A DNA stretch of 64,000 bases from Mycobacterium sp. 1164985.4 (GCF_001668575.1 NZ_LZMD01000085.1:209908-273907), one strand, 5' to 3'; positions 50,774-61,017 are shown, numbered from the stretch's first letter. Notes: a model not told the origin generated them from the sequence alone. Numbers and translations: made by a program.

Positions 50774-51817
50774 ATGCCGGGGAAGTCCACGATCAGGTTC
50801 CTTCCCCTCGGCGCCCGTCGAATGGCGTACGAGGTCGCTGGCGACGGCCCACCGCTCGTCGCCCCGGCATGGTGGGTGAGCCACCTCGAACTCGACGCGC
50901 AGAGCACGAGCTTCCGTCGCTTCTGGGACGAGCTCGCGGACGGCTACACGCTCGTCCGCTACGACCGTCTCGGCGTCGGCATGTCGGACCGCGCGCTCAC
51001 CGACACCGACCTGACCATCGACCGTGAGGTCGACACACTGCGTGCGCTCCTCGACGAGCTGCGGTTCGATCGCGTTTCGCTGCTGGGCGGCTCGTCGGGA
51101 AGCTGCACCGCCATCGCGTTCGCCGCCACATTTCCTGAGCGCGTCGACCGCCTCGTGTTGTACGGGTCCTACTGTGACGGCTCGACTCTCACGGCGCCCA
51201 ACGTGTCCGACGCGATCCTTGCGGCGGTGCGCGCGCACTGGGGTCTGGGCTCCCGCATGCTCGGCGACATTTTCCTCGGCGGTGCCGAGCCCGCGGAGCA
51301 GGACCATTTCGCGCGGATTCAACGCGAGGCAGCGACTGCTGAAACCGCCGCCGCCCTACTGGATTTCGTCTACCGCATCGACGTCCGCGACCAGCTGCCC
51401 CTCGTTCGCTGCCCGGTGCACGTCGTCCACCGTCGCGACGACCGGGCCGTGCCGTACCGCTGCGGGCGTGAGGTTGCGGCCGCGATTGCGGGCGCGACTC
51501 TCCTGCCGTTGCAGGGCAGTGCGCACTTCCCCTGGCATGGTGACGCCGCATCCGTCGTTCGCGCCTGCCGGCAGGGACTGGTTTCTGCCGAAACGCCGAC
51601 CGACCATCCGGGCTCGGGGGAGCCCGCCCTGTTATCGGACCGCGAGCGAGAAATCCTCGCCTGCATCGCACGCGGTCTCGGCGACCGCGAGATCGCCGAA
51701 CACCTTGTCCTGAGCCCTCATACGGTGCACCGGCACGTCGCCAACATCCGGCGCAAGCTCGGCAGTTCGTCACGCACAGCCGCGGTGGCCGAGGCGGTCC
51801 GCCTCAACATCCTGTGA
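50774..51817 (+). CDS. Alpha/beta-hydrolase fused to a LuxR-type DNA-binding domain
   Basis: Protein of 347 aa. Residues 1-270 form an alpha/beta hydrolase: the nucleophile elbow GGSSGS near 115 and His in GSAHFPWHGD near 253. After a short linker the last 65 residues are a GerE/LuxR helix-turn-helix (LSDREREILACIARGLGDREIAEHLVLSPHTVHRHVANI). The architecture suggests a one-component regulator that senses or hydrolyses its ligand. The G-x-S-x-G elbow reads G-S-S-G-S, so check catalysis. Leaderless start; a palindrome covers its own promoter, pointing to autoregulation. Confidence 0.85.
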   Translation: MPGKSTIRFLPLGARRMAYEVAGDGPPLVAPAWWVSHLELDAQSTSFRRFWDELADGYTLVRYDRLGVGMSDRALTDTDLTIDREVDTLRALLDELRFDRVSLLGGSSGSCTAIAFAATFPERVDRLVLYGSYCDGSTLTAPNVSDAILAAVRAHWGLGSRMLGDIFLGGAEPAEQDHFARIQREAATAETAAALLDFVYRIDVRDQLPLVRCPVHVVHRRDDRAVPYRCGREVAAAIAGATLLPLQGSAHFPWHGDAASVVRACRQGLVSAETPTDHPGSGEPALLSDREREILACIARGLGDREIAEHLVLSPHTVHRHVANIRRKLGSSSRTAAVAEAVRLNIL

Positions 51818-51894
51818 TGCCGGAATCGGCCATCTGAGCACAATGGCCGCTTCGGGCGATGCGTGCCCCCCTTGCGCCTTCATATCGTCACGCC

Positions 51895-52557
51895 ATGACC
51901 GACATCGATACCGCCGCCGCACCGTCGACCAACCCTCCGTCCGCGGTCTGGCTACAAGTCTTCGCCCGACTGTATGACCCGTTCCTGTGGCTGGGTGAAG
52001 CATCCGGCATGCGTCGCCGCCGCCGCGAACTCCTTGCCGACGCCTATGGCCGGGTGGTCGAGATCGGAGCGGGCACCGGACTGAACTTCGCGCACTATCC
52101 CGACGACGTCACCGAACTGATCCTCACCGAGCCCGAGCCCGGAATGCGCAGCAAGCTCGCCCGGCGCCTTGCCCGCCATGGCCGTGTCGGACGGATCCTC
52201 GACGCCCCCGCGCAGCATCTGCCCTTGGCCGACGCTTCGGTCGACACCGTCGTCTCGACGCTGGTCCTCTGCACCGTCGATGACCCGCTCAGCGCACTGC
52301 GCGAGATCGCACGCATACTCCGCCCGAATGGACAGTTGCTGTTCATCGAGCACGTGCGGGCAGAGTCGCGCTTCCTCGCCAGATGCCAGGATGCGCTCCG
52401 CGAACCCTGGCGACACTTTGCAGGCGGATGCATCTGCAACCGGTCGACCGTCGAGACCCTGCGCGCCTGCGGCTTCACGGTCACCGCCCGACCCGCGGTG
52501 TGGCGGGGCATGCCGCCGGTCGTCCATCCACTGGCGATGGGCCGCGCAACCCTCTGA
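51895..52557 (+). CDS. Class I SAM-dependent methyltransferase (UbiE/Methyltransf_11-like)
   Basis: Protein of 220 aa. The SAM loop VVEIGAGTGLNF lies near residue 54, the acidic loop end TEPEPGM near 78, and LPLADASVDTVVSTLVLCTV near 107 is typical of the Methyltransf_11 group. A Cys pair (GGCICN) follows near 180. Related proteins methylate small molecules or phospholipids; no substrate can be named. The ATG at 51895 lies 6 nt after TATCGT (51883-51888), so the mRNA is probably leaderless. Not obviously cotranscribed with mbtM. Confidence 0.83.
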   Translation: MTDIDTAAAPSTNPPSAVWLQVFARLYDPFLWLGEASGMRRRRRELLADAYGRVVEIGAGTGLNFAHYPDDVTELILTEPEPGMRSKLARRLARHGRVGRILDAPAQHLPLADASVDTVVSTLVLCTVDDPLSALREIARILRPNGQLLFIEHVRAESRFLARCQDALREPWRHFAGGCICNRSTVETLRACGFTVTARPAVWRGMPPVVHPLAMGRATL

Positions 52558-52581
52558 CCCGCTGCCATCCCGCAAATGGGT

Positions 52582-52600
52582 GTCGGTTAGCCTTACCTAA
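52582..52600 (+). promoter_or_regulatory. IdeR/DtxR-type iron box upstream of mbtM
   Basis: The 19-mer at 52582-52600 matches the IdeR consensus TWAGGTWAGSCTWACCTWA at 17 of 19 positions; the right 14 bases fit completely (the box ends TTAGCCTTACCTAA), and the two mismatches are in the left half. It lies 57 nt before the mbtM start, so repression by IdeR with iron is expected. Confidence 0.75.
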
Positions 52601-52656
52601 ATTGACTAGTCCGACAACCGTCCGTCGCGGCGGGATGAAGCACGGCGAGGGTGCCC

Positions 52657-54180
52657 ATGGAATCGTTGGCAGCGGTATTTGCCGAACGCTTGACCAACTC
52701 GGCAAACAGCCTCGTCGTCTTCGACAACGGCGCGTGGACGCGCCACCCCTGGCCGGAGGTGCACGCTCGCTCGTTGAACGTCGCCGACTGGTTGCTCAAC
52801 GAGGAGGTCGCGGCCCTCGGCCTGGCCAATGAGCCCACCGTTGAGCTCATCGCAGCGATCCTCGGAGCCTTCCAGGCCGGCGTCCCGGTGACCATCGCGC
52901 CCGGCCCGGTCCGAGGCGCCGACGCCAAGAAGTGGGCGCAGTCCACGGTGACCCGGTTCGCAGGAATGGGCGTCAGCCACGTCCTCAGCACGGGTCCGCA
53001 GCTCGAACAGCTCCGACTCATGGACGGCGGCCCGGTGGCCAAGGAGCTGTCTTCCGTTGCCCCACTTGAGAGGTCGCCGAGCTTTCTGCGGCCGGACCGG
53101 CCGGCCGCCGTGGCGATTCTCCAGGGCACCGCGGGTTCGACGGGCGTGCCGCGGGCGGTGCAACTATCGCCGGATGCGGTACTGGCCAACCTCGTTGGGC
53201 TCAATTCGCGCATCGGAGTGGGGCCCGACGATGTCGGCTGTTCATGGCTGCCGCTGTACCACGACATGGGTTTGAGCTTCGTGCTCGCCGGAGCGCTGCG
53301 CGGAATCGACGTGTGGCAGGCGCCGACCGGGGCGTTTCAGGCCTCGCCGTTCCGGTGGTTGAACTGGCTCACCGAGAGCCATGCCACCATCACCGCCGCG
53401 CCGAACATGGCCTACGGCCTGATCGGCAAGTACTCGCGACGGGTCACCGACGTCAACCTCTCCAGCCTGCGTTTCGCGCTCAACGGCGGTGAACCCGTCG
53501 ACTGTGAGCTCACCGCGCGGTTCGCCGAGGAAATGGCCCGGTTCGGATTCTCCGCGGGCGCGCTCGCGCCCTCCTACGGACTGGCCGAATCTACCTGTGC
53601 GGTAACGGTTCCCGAACCCGGGCGGGGACTGATCGTCGACGACGACGGTCACGCGCTGCTCGGCGAACCGATACCCGGCATGTCGGTGCGCATCGAACTG
53701 CGCGGCGACGACAAGGTCGGCGAGATCCACATCCGCGGAACCTCGATGATGTCGGGCTACCGCGGCGACACCCCGCGCGACCCCGACGATTGGTTCGCCA
53801 CAGGCGATCTCGGCTACCTCGTCGACGGCAGCCTCGTGGTGTGCGGTCGCGCCAAGGAATTGATCACAGTGGCCGGGCGCAACATCTTTCCCGCCGAGGT
53901 GGAACGGGTCGCCGCAGGTGCGCCGGGTGTGCGCGAGGGCGCCGTGGTGGCCGTCGGAGTGGGGGAGCGGTCGATCCGGCCCGGTGTCGCGATCGTCGCG
54001 GAGTTCCGCGGACCCGACGAGGCGACGTCGCGCGCCGACCTGATCGAGCGCGTCGCCTCCGAATGCGGCGTGGTGCCCACCGACGTCGTCTTCGTCCGGC
54101 CCGGCACGCTGCCACGCACCTCGTCGGGCAAGCTGCGCAGGCTCGAGGTGAAACGTGACCTGCTGCAACAGCAGCAGTGA
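52657..54180 (+). CDS. mbtM: Mycobactin fatty acyl-AMP ligase MbtM (FadD33)
   Basis: Protein of 507 aa of the acyl-adenylate ligase family (FAAL). P-loop-like LQGTAGSTGVPRA near residue 152, the FWLNWL-type substrate region, ALAPSYGLAESTCA near 307 (A5), DDWFATGDLGYL near 372 (A7) and RTSSGKLRRLE with the catalytic Lys near the C-terminus. MbtM loads the lipid chain onto the carrier MbtL before transfer to mycobactin by MbtK. Sequence identity with M. tuberculosis FadD33 is high over the whole length, from memory. ATG 52657 has GCGAGG 6 nt upstream. It stands alone, without mbtK, mbtL or mbtN beside it. Confidence 0.9.
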   Translation: MESLAAVFAERLTNSANSLVVFDNGAWTRHPWPEVHARSLNVADWLLNEEVAALGLANEPTVELIAAILGAFQAGVPVTIAPGPVRGADAKKWAQSTVTRFAGMGVSHVLSTGPQLEQLRLMDGGPVAKELSSVAPLERSPSFLRPDRPAAVAILQGTAGSTGVPRAVQLSPDAVLANLVGLNSRIGVGPDDVGCSWLPLYHDMGLSFVLAGALRGIDVWQAPTGAFQASPFRWLNWLTESHATITAAPNMAYGLIGKYSRRVTDVNLSSLRFALNGGEPVDCELTARFAEEMARFGFSAGALAPSYGLAESTCAVTVPEPGRGLIVDDDGHALLGEPIPGMSVRIELRGDDKVGEIHIRGTSMMSGYRGDTPRDPDDWFATGDLGYLVDGSLVVCGRAKELITVAGRNIFPAEVERVAAGAPGVREGAVVAVGVGERSIRPGVAIVAEFRGPDEATSRADLIERVASECGVVPTDVVFVRPGTLPRTSSGKLRRLEVKRDLLQQQQ

Positions 54181-54210
54181 CCTACCGGTGCGCATGACAG
54201 GATGACGCGC

Positions 54211-54963
54211 GTGGGTGAACGCGTCAGATTCCCGAGCACCAGTGGACCCGATCTCGCGGGCGTGATCGACGTCCCCGACGGCGACGTCCGCGGATGGGGA
54301 GTGTTCGCCCACGGGTTCACGCTCGGCAAGGACTCGCCCGCCGCCAGCCGGATCTGCAAGCAACTCGCCAGCGAGGGCATCGGCATGCTGCGGTTTGACA
54401 ACCTCGGCCTCGGTGATTCAGAGGGCGACTGGAGCGACGGCTCGTTCTCGCACAAGGTCGCCGACACCGCGCGCGCCGTCGAGTTCATGAACTCTTCCGA
54501 CCGCGAGGTACGCCTCCTCGTCGGGCATTCCTTCGGCGGCTCGGCCGTCATCGCCGCCGCCCACGAGTGCCCGACGGTGAAGGCGGTCGCCACCGTGGCC
54601 GCGCCCTACGAACCCGCCCACGTCGAGCGGATCTACGACGCGCTCGTCGAGCGCATCGAGGAAGAGGGCGAGGCGCAGTTTCACATCGGCGGGAAGGCGC
54701 TGACCCTCAAGCGGCACTTCCTCGAGGATGTCCGCGACGCCGATCTGCGCGAGCGCATCCACTCTTTGCGCCGCGCGCTGCTCGTGATGCACTCGCCGAC
54801 CGACAACACCGTCGGCATCGCCAACGCCAGCGAGATCTTCCAGGCTGCGCGGCACCCGCGCAGCTTCGTATCCCTCGAGGGCGCCGACCACCTGCTGACC
54901 GGCAAGGATCAGGCGGCGCGAGCGGCGCGCATCGTCAGCGCCTGGGCCGACCCGTATCTGTAG
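54211..54963 (+). CDS. Alpha/beta-hydrolase
   Basis: Protein of 250 aa. HGFTLGKDSPAA near residue 35 gives the oxyanion region, VGHSFGGSA near 107 the nucleophile Ser, MHSPTDNTVG near 192 the Asp and GADHLL near 227 the His, a complete triad. Resembles the single-domain hydrolases found beside OsmC proteins. Start GTG 54211 sits 7 nt after CAGGAT, a common mycobacterial leaderless layout; ATG 54202 is the other option. Substrate unknown. It follows mbtM by 30 nt on the same strand. Confidence 0.82.
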   Translation: MGERVRFPSTSGPDLAGVIDVPDGDVRGWGVFAHGFTLGKDSPAASRICKQLASEGIGMLRFDNLGLGDSEGDWSDGSFSHKVADTARAVEFMNSSDREVRLLVGHSFGGSAVIAAAHECPTVKAVATVAAPYEPAHVERIYDALVERIEEEGEAQFHIGGKALTLKRHFLEDVRDADLRERIHSLRRALLVMHSPTDNTVGIANASEIFQAARHPRSFVSLEGADHLLTGKDQAARAARIVSAWADPYL

Positions 54964-54994
54964 GCACCGAGACTGCGCCCTGCCGCCGCACACA

Positions 54995-55966
54995 TCACCG
55001 GACGGCGACGACGACCTTGCCCTTCGCCGAGCGGTCTTCGAGCGCGGCGATCGCATCCGCCGCGCGCTCGAACGGAAACACCTGCGGTTGCGGCGCCGAC
55101 ACCTTGCCCGACGCGAGCAGCGGCTCGAGCTCGGCCCACTGCTCGGCGAGGTAGTTGGGATGGGTGAAAGTCCAAGCACCCCAACCGACTCCGACGGCGT
55201 CGACGTTGTTGAGCAGCAACCGGTTGACCTTCACGGTCGGGATCTCGCCGCCCGTGAAACCGACCACCAGCAGCCGTCCGCCTGGGGCCAGCGAGCGCAA
55301 CGAGTCGGTGAACCGGTCGCCGCCGACCGGGTCGACGACGATGTCCACGCCGCGACCGTCGGTCAACTCCTTCACCTTGTCCTTGAACCCGTCGACGAGC
55401 ACGACGTCGGTCGCGCCCGCCGCCCTGGCCACCTCGGCCTTCTCGTCGCTGCTCACCACCGCGATCACCCGCGACGCCCCCCACGCAGGCGCCAACCGCA
55501 GCGTCGACGTCCCGATGCCGCCGGCCGCGCCATGCACCAGCACGGTCTCGCCCTCGGCCAACCGTCCGCGCGTGCGCAGCGCGTGGTGCATCGTGAGGTC
55601 GTTGAAGAGCAGACCCGCGCCCGCCTCGAACGAGACGTTGTCGGGCAGCTTGAAGACCCGTTCGGCGGGCAGCGCGACCACCTCGGCCATCGCGCCGCAC
55701 AGCATCGTCAGGGCGGCGACCCGATCGCCGGCCTGCACATGCGCGTCGGCCGGCGCACTGCGCACCACGCCCGCGACCTCGCCGCCGGGGGTGTACGGCA
55801 TCTCCGGCTTGTACTGGTAGAGCCCGCGCGACTGCAGCACGTCCGGGAAAGCGACCCCCGCCGCGTGCACCTCGATCACGACCAAGCCGTCGCCGTCCGG
55901 TTCGTCCAGTTCGACGAGCTTGGCGGCTTGGGGTCCATCGAGGCTGGCTATCTGAATCGCGCGCAT
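54995..55966 (-). CDS. NADPH:quinone oxidoreductase-type MDR protein
   Basis: Protein of 323 aa, medium-chain dehydrogenase family without structural zinc (no Cys-rich lobe). GVAFPDVLQSRGLYQYKP near residue 37 and the NADPH Rossmann AAGGIGTSTLRLA near 148 are typical of quinone/crotonyl reductase subtypes. ATG 55966 gives MRAIQIASLDGPQ. Reduces quinones or enoyl-type carbonyls; the exact acceptor is unknown. Divergent from the hydrolase at 56109, with an ATG-to-ATG gap of 142 nt. Confidence 0.86.
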   Translation of the reverse strand: MRAIQIASLDGPQAAKLVELDEPDGDGLVVIEVHAAGVAFPDVLQSRGLYQYKPEMPYTPGGEVAGVVRSAPADAHVQAGDRVAALTMLCGAMAEVVALPAERVFKLPDNVSFEAGAGLLFNDLTMHHALRTRGRLAEGETVLVHGAAGGIGTSTLRLAPAWGASRVIAVVSSDEKAEVARAAGATDVVLVDGFKDKVKELTDGRGVDIVVDPVGGDRFTDSLRSLAPGGRLLVVGFTGGEIPTVKVNRLLLNNVDAVGVGWGAWTFTHPNYLAEQWAELEPLLASGKVSAPQPQVFPFERAADAIAALEDRSAKGKVVVAVR

Positions 55967-56108
55967 GCCGCCATTTAACTCCCCCCGAATCTCCGACCTG
56001 CGCCGCGGCACCAGTCGCCGCAAAACGGGGCGGGGGTCACACGGTTGCCGCACACTGTTAGATAAGCTCACTTACGCGGCAACGTTGCCGAGATCGAACG
56101 GAGCGCAC

Positions 56109-57077
56109 ATGGCCACTGGTCCCCGCAGCCGGTCGAGGGTTCACACCTTCGCCCCCGCGCAGTCCCTGTCACCCGGTCGCGCCGTTGAGGTCCGCTCCAG
56201 GGACGGCATCCGCCTGCACGCCGAGGTCTTCGGACCCGACGACGGCTATCCGATCGTGCTGGCCCACGGCATCACCTGTGCGCTACGGGTGTGGGCCCAT
56301 CAGATCGCCGACCTGTCGCAGGACCACCGCGTCATCGCATTCGACCACCGCGGCCACGGCCGCAGTGAGGTCCCGACCCGCCGCGGCGCCTACAGCCTCG
56401 ACAACCTGGCCGCCGACCTCGACTCCGTGCTGGAGGCCACGCTCGCACCCGGTGAACGGGCGGTCATCGCGGGTCACTCGATGGGCGGTATCGCGATCAC
56501 GTCATGGGCCGAGCGGCACGCCGCACGCGTGACCGAGCGTGCCGACGCCGTCGCGCTGATCAACACCACCACCGGCGATCTGTTGCGCAATGTCCAGCTG
56601 CTGCCCGTGCCCGCGGCGCTGGCCAACGTCCGCGTCCGCACCGCAGGGACCCTGTTGAAGACGTTCGGGGCGGTGCCGGTGCCGCGCGCCATCCACGGCC
56701 CGAACCAACGTTTCCTGTCGATGCTCGCGGTGGGCCGCGACGCCGACCCCGCGATCACGGCGTTCGTACACGAACTGTTCGCCGCGACCCCGCCGATCGG
56801 CCGCGGCGGGTGGGCCCGCACCCTCGTCGATCACCTTGGCCCACAACACATCGCGCTCAACAACCTCGTCGTCCCGACGCTGGTGATCGGCAGTGAGAAG
56901 GACCGGCTGCTTCCGGTGACGTCGTCGCGGCGGATCGCCGAAGAGGTGCCCAACCTGACTGAGTTCGTCGAACTCGCCGGCGGGCACTGCGCGATTCTGG
57001 AACGCCCTGACGAGGTCAACAAGCACCTGCGCGGGCTGATCGCCTCGGTCACCGCCGAGCGCCGCATCAGCTCCTAG
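56109..57077 (+). CDS. Alpha/beta-hydrolase (epoxide hydrolase or lipase-like)
   Basis: Protein of 322 aa. HGITCALRVW near residue 57, the nucleophile elbow AGHSMGGIA near 122, Asp in SEKDRLLPV near 263 and His in AGGHCAI near 293 complete the triad. The central cap domain (about 150-220) is of average size. No signal peptide. ATG 56109 has a GGAG site 8 nt upstream. Its stop directly abuts the stop of the convergent amine oxidase gene (57077/57078). The product class is safe, the substrate is not. Confidence 0.83.
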   Translation: MATGPRSRSRVHTFAPAQSLSPGRAVEVRSRDGIRLHAEVFGPDDGYPIVLAHGITCALRVWAHQIADLSQDHRVIAFDHRGHGRSEVPTRRGAYSLDNLAADLDSVLEATLAPGERAVIAGHSMGGIAITSWAERHAARVTERADAVALINTTTGDLLRNVQLLPVPAALANVRVRTAGTLLKTFGAVPVPRAIHGPNQRFLSMLAVGRDADPAITAFVHELFAATPPIGRGGWARTLVDHLGPQHIALNNLVVPTLVIGSEKDRLLPVTSSRRIAEEVPNLTEFVELAGGHCAILERPDEVNKHLRGLIASVTAERRISS

Positions 57078-58430
57078 TCAGCCCGCCAGCGCGTGGTGCA
57101 CCTCGTCGGCGGCGCGCCTGCCCGAGCGGACGGCGCCGTCGAGGAAGCCGGTCCACGTGTCGGCGGTTTCCGTTCCGGCCCAATGGATCCCGTTGACCGG
57201 TTTGCGCAGCCACGGTCCGTACGTCGTCCACGATCCGGGAGGTACGGCAGCCGTCGGCCCGCCGGGCGCGAACGGTTCGGCGCTCCAGCAGTGGTCGAGA
57301 TAGTCGATCGGCTCGAGGGCGGCATCGCCGAACAGCGCCGCGAAGCCGGACAGCGCGCGCTCCCGGCGCTGCGCGGGAGGCAGGGAATCGAACGAGCGGG
57401 CGTCGACGAAGCCGAGCAGAATGCCGGGACCCTCCTCGGAGGGGCTGACGTCGAACGTGATGAACACCGGTCCCTCGTCGGAAAGCGCCTCTCCCGAGAG
57501 GCCTTTCGGGCGCCAGAACGGCGTCTCGTACGCGGCGTAGGCCTTGCTCAGGTTGCCCTGGGGCCAGTGCTGCGCGAGCTTGCCATACTCCGCGGGTAGG
57601 TCGGGCAGGAATTCGATCGCCTTGCGGTGTTCGGGCGGGATGGCGACGACGACGGCTTTGGCGCGTACGGCGCCCTGCTTCGATGTCACGGTAAGCATTC
57701 CGTCGCTGTGGGTTTCGATGCTGCGGACCGGGGCGTCGAGCACGACGCGCGAACCCAACGCCTCGGCCATCCGCAACGCGATCTGCTGGGTGCCGCCGGG
57801 AAAACGGCTCTGCTGCGCACCGCCCTCGACGTCGAGCATGCGGTCGAGCCCGCCCGCGGCCCTGACGTAGCGCACGGCGTGCAGCATCGACACCGCGTCG
57901 GGTTCGCAGCCCCAGGTCACCCGCGACATGATCGCCATCAGGTCCCGCGTGCCGGCGCTTGCGTGCACCGACTTCAGCCAGCCGTCGAGCGACAGGGAGT
58001 CCAGGGCGTCGGCGTGCGGGGCGGTCCACGGCGCCTCGACGGCCACCCGCCGACACGCGCGTTCGAAGCGCCACTGAATGCGCGACACGTCGAGCAGTTC
58101 GATGATCGACAGCCGGGGAATGGTGCTGCGGTACGAGCGGACTCGGCCGCGCCAGCGGATCAGGTTCTTGCCCTCGCTGAAGGTGGGCACCGTCTCGCAA
58201 CCCAGCTCGGTGGCCAACTCGCCGACCGCGTCCTGGCTGGGTCCGACGAAGGTGCCGCCGAGGTCGACGGGAACACCGGCGATCGTCGCCGTCGACGACC
58301 GTCCGCCGACCCGCTCGCGACCCTCGAGGACCACGACGTCGTAACCGAGCCGGACCAGCTCCCGCGCCGCCGTCAGCCCAGCGAATCCGGCGCCCACCAC
58401 GACCGCGTCGGCACTGCCTTGCAACCCCAC
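57078..58430 (-). CDS. FAD-dependent flavin monoamine oxidase-family protein
   Basis: Protein of 450 aa. N-terminal FAD site VVVGAGFAGLTAARELVRLGYDV, the RVGGRSSTA motif and the C-terminal GTETADTWTGFLDGAVRSG segment are the flavin amine oxidase signature. FAD probably is bound tightly but the covalent Cys motif of human MAO is not present. Oxidises amines or acts as a desaturase-like enzyme; a role in an adjacent catabolic set is possible. GTG 58430. Divergent from the F420-dependent oxidoreductase, with only 19 nt between starts. Confidence 0.85.
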   Translation of the reverse strand: MGLQGSADAVVVGAGFAGLTAARELVRLGYDVVVLEGRERVGGRSSTATIAGVPVDLGGTFVGPSQDAVGELATELGCETVPTFSEGKNLIRWRGRVRSYRSTIPRLSIIELLDVSRIQWRFERACRRVAVEAPWTAPHADALDSLSLDGWLKSVHASAGTRDLMAIMSRVTWGCEPDAVSMLHAVRYVRAAGGLDRMLDVEGGAQQSRFPGGTQQIALRMAEALGSRVVLDAPVRSIETHSDGMLTVTSKQGAVRAKAVVVAIPPEHRKAIEFLPDLPAEYGKLAQHWPQGNLSKAYAAYETPFWRPKGLSGEALSDEGPVFITFDVSPSEEGPGILLGFVDARSFDSLPPAQRRERALSGFAALFGDAALEPIDYLDHCWSAEPFAPGGPTAAVPPGSWTTYGPWLRKPVNGIHWAGTETADTWTGFLDGAVRSGRRAADEVHHALAG

Positions 58431-58449
58431 GCGATTAGGCTCTCACGGC

Positions 58450-59439
58450 GTGAAGGTCATGACAGCGTTGTTCGGCCCAACCGATGCGATCGAACGGGCG
58501 CGACTGCTGCGTGACGCGGGCGCCAGCGGCGTGTTCACGTTCGAAGGACCGCACGACGTGTTCGCGCCCCTGACGCTGGCGTCGACCGTGGACGGCCTCG
58601 ATCTGATGACCAATGTCGCCATTGCGTTTCCGCGCAATCCGATTCAGCTCGCCCACCAGGCGTACGACCATCAGCTGCTGGCCAAGGGCCGCTTCATTCT
58701 GGGCCTCGGCACGCAGGTCCGCGCGCAGGTCGAGAAGCGCTACGGCGCGGCGTTCGACCGCCCCGTCGCACGGATGAAGGAGATGGTCGCCGCGCTGCGG
58801 GCGGTGTTCGCCGCATGGGAGACCGGCGAGCGTCTCGATTTTCGCGGCGAGTACTTCCGGCACACGCTGATGACCCCGACGTTCAACCCGGGTCCCCATC
58901 CGTACGGCCCTCCGCCGATCTACCTCGGCGCGCTCGGCCCGCGGTTGACCCGCGCCACCGCGGCCGTCGCCGACGGTCTGCTGGTCATGCCGTTCGGCTC
59001 GAAACGGTTCCTGCACGAGGTGACGATGCCGCAGGTGCGTGCGGGCCTGTCGGAATCGGGCCGGTCCCTCGACGACTTCGCGCTGGTGCCCGAGATCATC
59101 GTGTCGGTGGGTGACGACGATGCGGCTCATGACGCAGCGCGCCGGTTGTTGGCGTTCTACGGCTCCACGCCGGCCTACCGCCCGGTGCTGGACGTGCACG
59201 GGTGGGGAGATCTGCAGCCGGAGCTGAACGCGATGTCCAAGCAGGGCCGGTGGCAGGAAATGGCGACGCTGATCGACGACGAGGTGCTGCACACCATCGC
59301 CGCGTGCGGCACGCCGGACGAGATCGCCGACCACATCCGCGACCGCGTGGCCGGGGTGTCCGATCGCATCTGCCTGTACCAGCCCGGACCCATCGCGATG
59401 GACGCGTTGTCCGAGATCGTCGACGCGCTGGCGGCTTGA
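58450..59439 (+). CDS. F420-dependent luciferase-like (LLM) oxidoreductase
   Basis: Protein of 329 aa, TIGR03617-type LLM family. It starts MKVMTALFGPTDAIE, with the F420-binding core GRFILGLGTQVRAQVEKRYG near residue 80 and PPPIYLGALGPR near 155. LLM proteins reduce or oxidise substrates with coenzyme F420 in mycobacteria. GTG 58450 lies 8 nt after TAGGCT (58436-58441). The BVMO gene follows by 40 nt, so the two are likely one operon. Substrate unknown. Confidence 0.85.
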   Translation: MKVMTALFGPTDAIERARLLRDAGASGVFTFEGPHDVFAPLTLASTVDGLDLMTNVAIAFPRNPIQLAHQAYDHQLLAKGRFILGLGTQVRAQVEKRYGAAFDRPVARMKEMVAALRAVFAAWETGERLDFRGEYFRHTLMTPTFNPGPHPYGPPPIYLGALGPRLTRATAAVADGLLVMPFGSKRFLHEVTMPQVRAGLSESGRSLDDFALVPEIIVSVGDDDAAHDAARRLLAFYGSTPAYRPVLDVHGWGDLQPELNAMSKQGRWQEMATLIDDEVLHTIAACGTPDEIADHIRDRVAGVSDRICLYQPGPIAMDALSEIVDALAA

Positions 59440-59479
59440 CTCCTATGGTGGTACTGAGCGGGACCAAAGGAGGTTGCGG

Positions 59480-60955
<1,476 letters not shown>

Positions 60956-60966
60956 AAACGCTTGGC

Positions 60967-61015
60967 GATTTCGGTGCACTTCCAGTCGCTGAGCGATAGG
61001 TAGTGCACCGAAGTC
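60967..61015. repeat. Structured intergenic repeat, copy 2 (between convergent genes)
   Basis: Same design as copy 1 at 16456-16504: 14-nt arms (60967-60980 and 61002-61015) that pair fully when one G-U is counted, and a 21-nt loop with the identical CAGTCGCTGAGCGAT core. Near the inner end of the stem a G-C pair of copy 1 is an A-T pair here, a compensatory change. It lies between the convergent BVMO gene and the gene at 61018. Confidence 0.8.
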
Positions 61016-61017
61016 AC

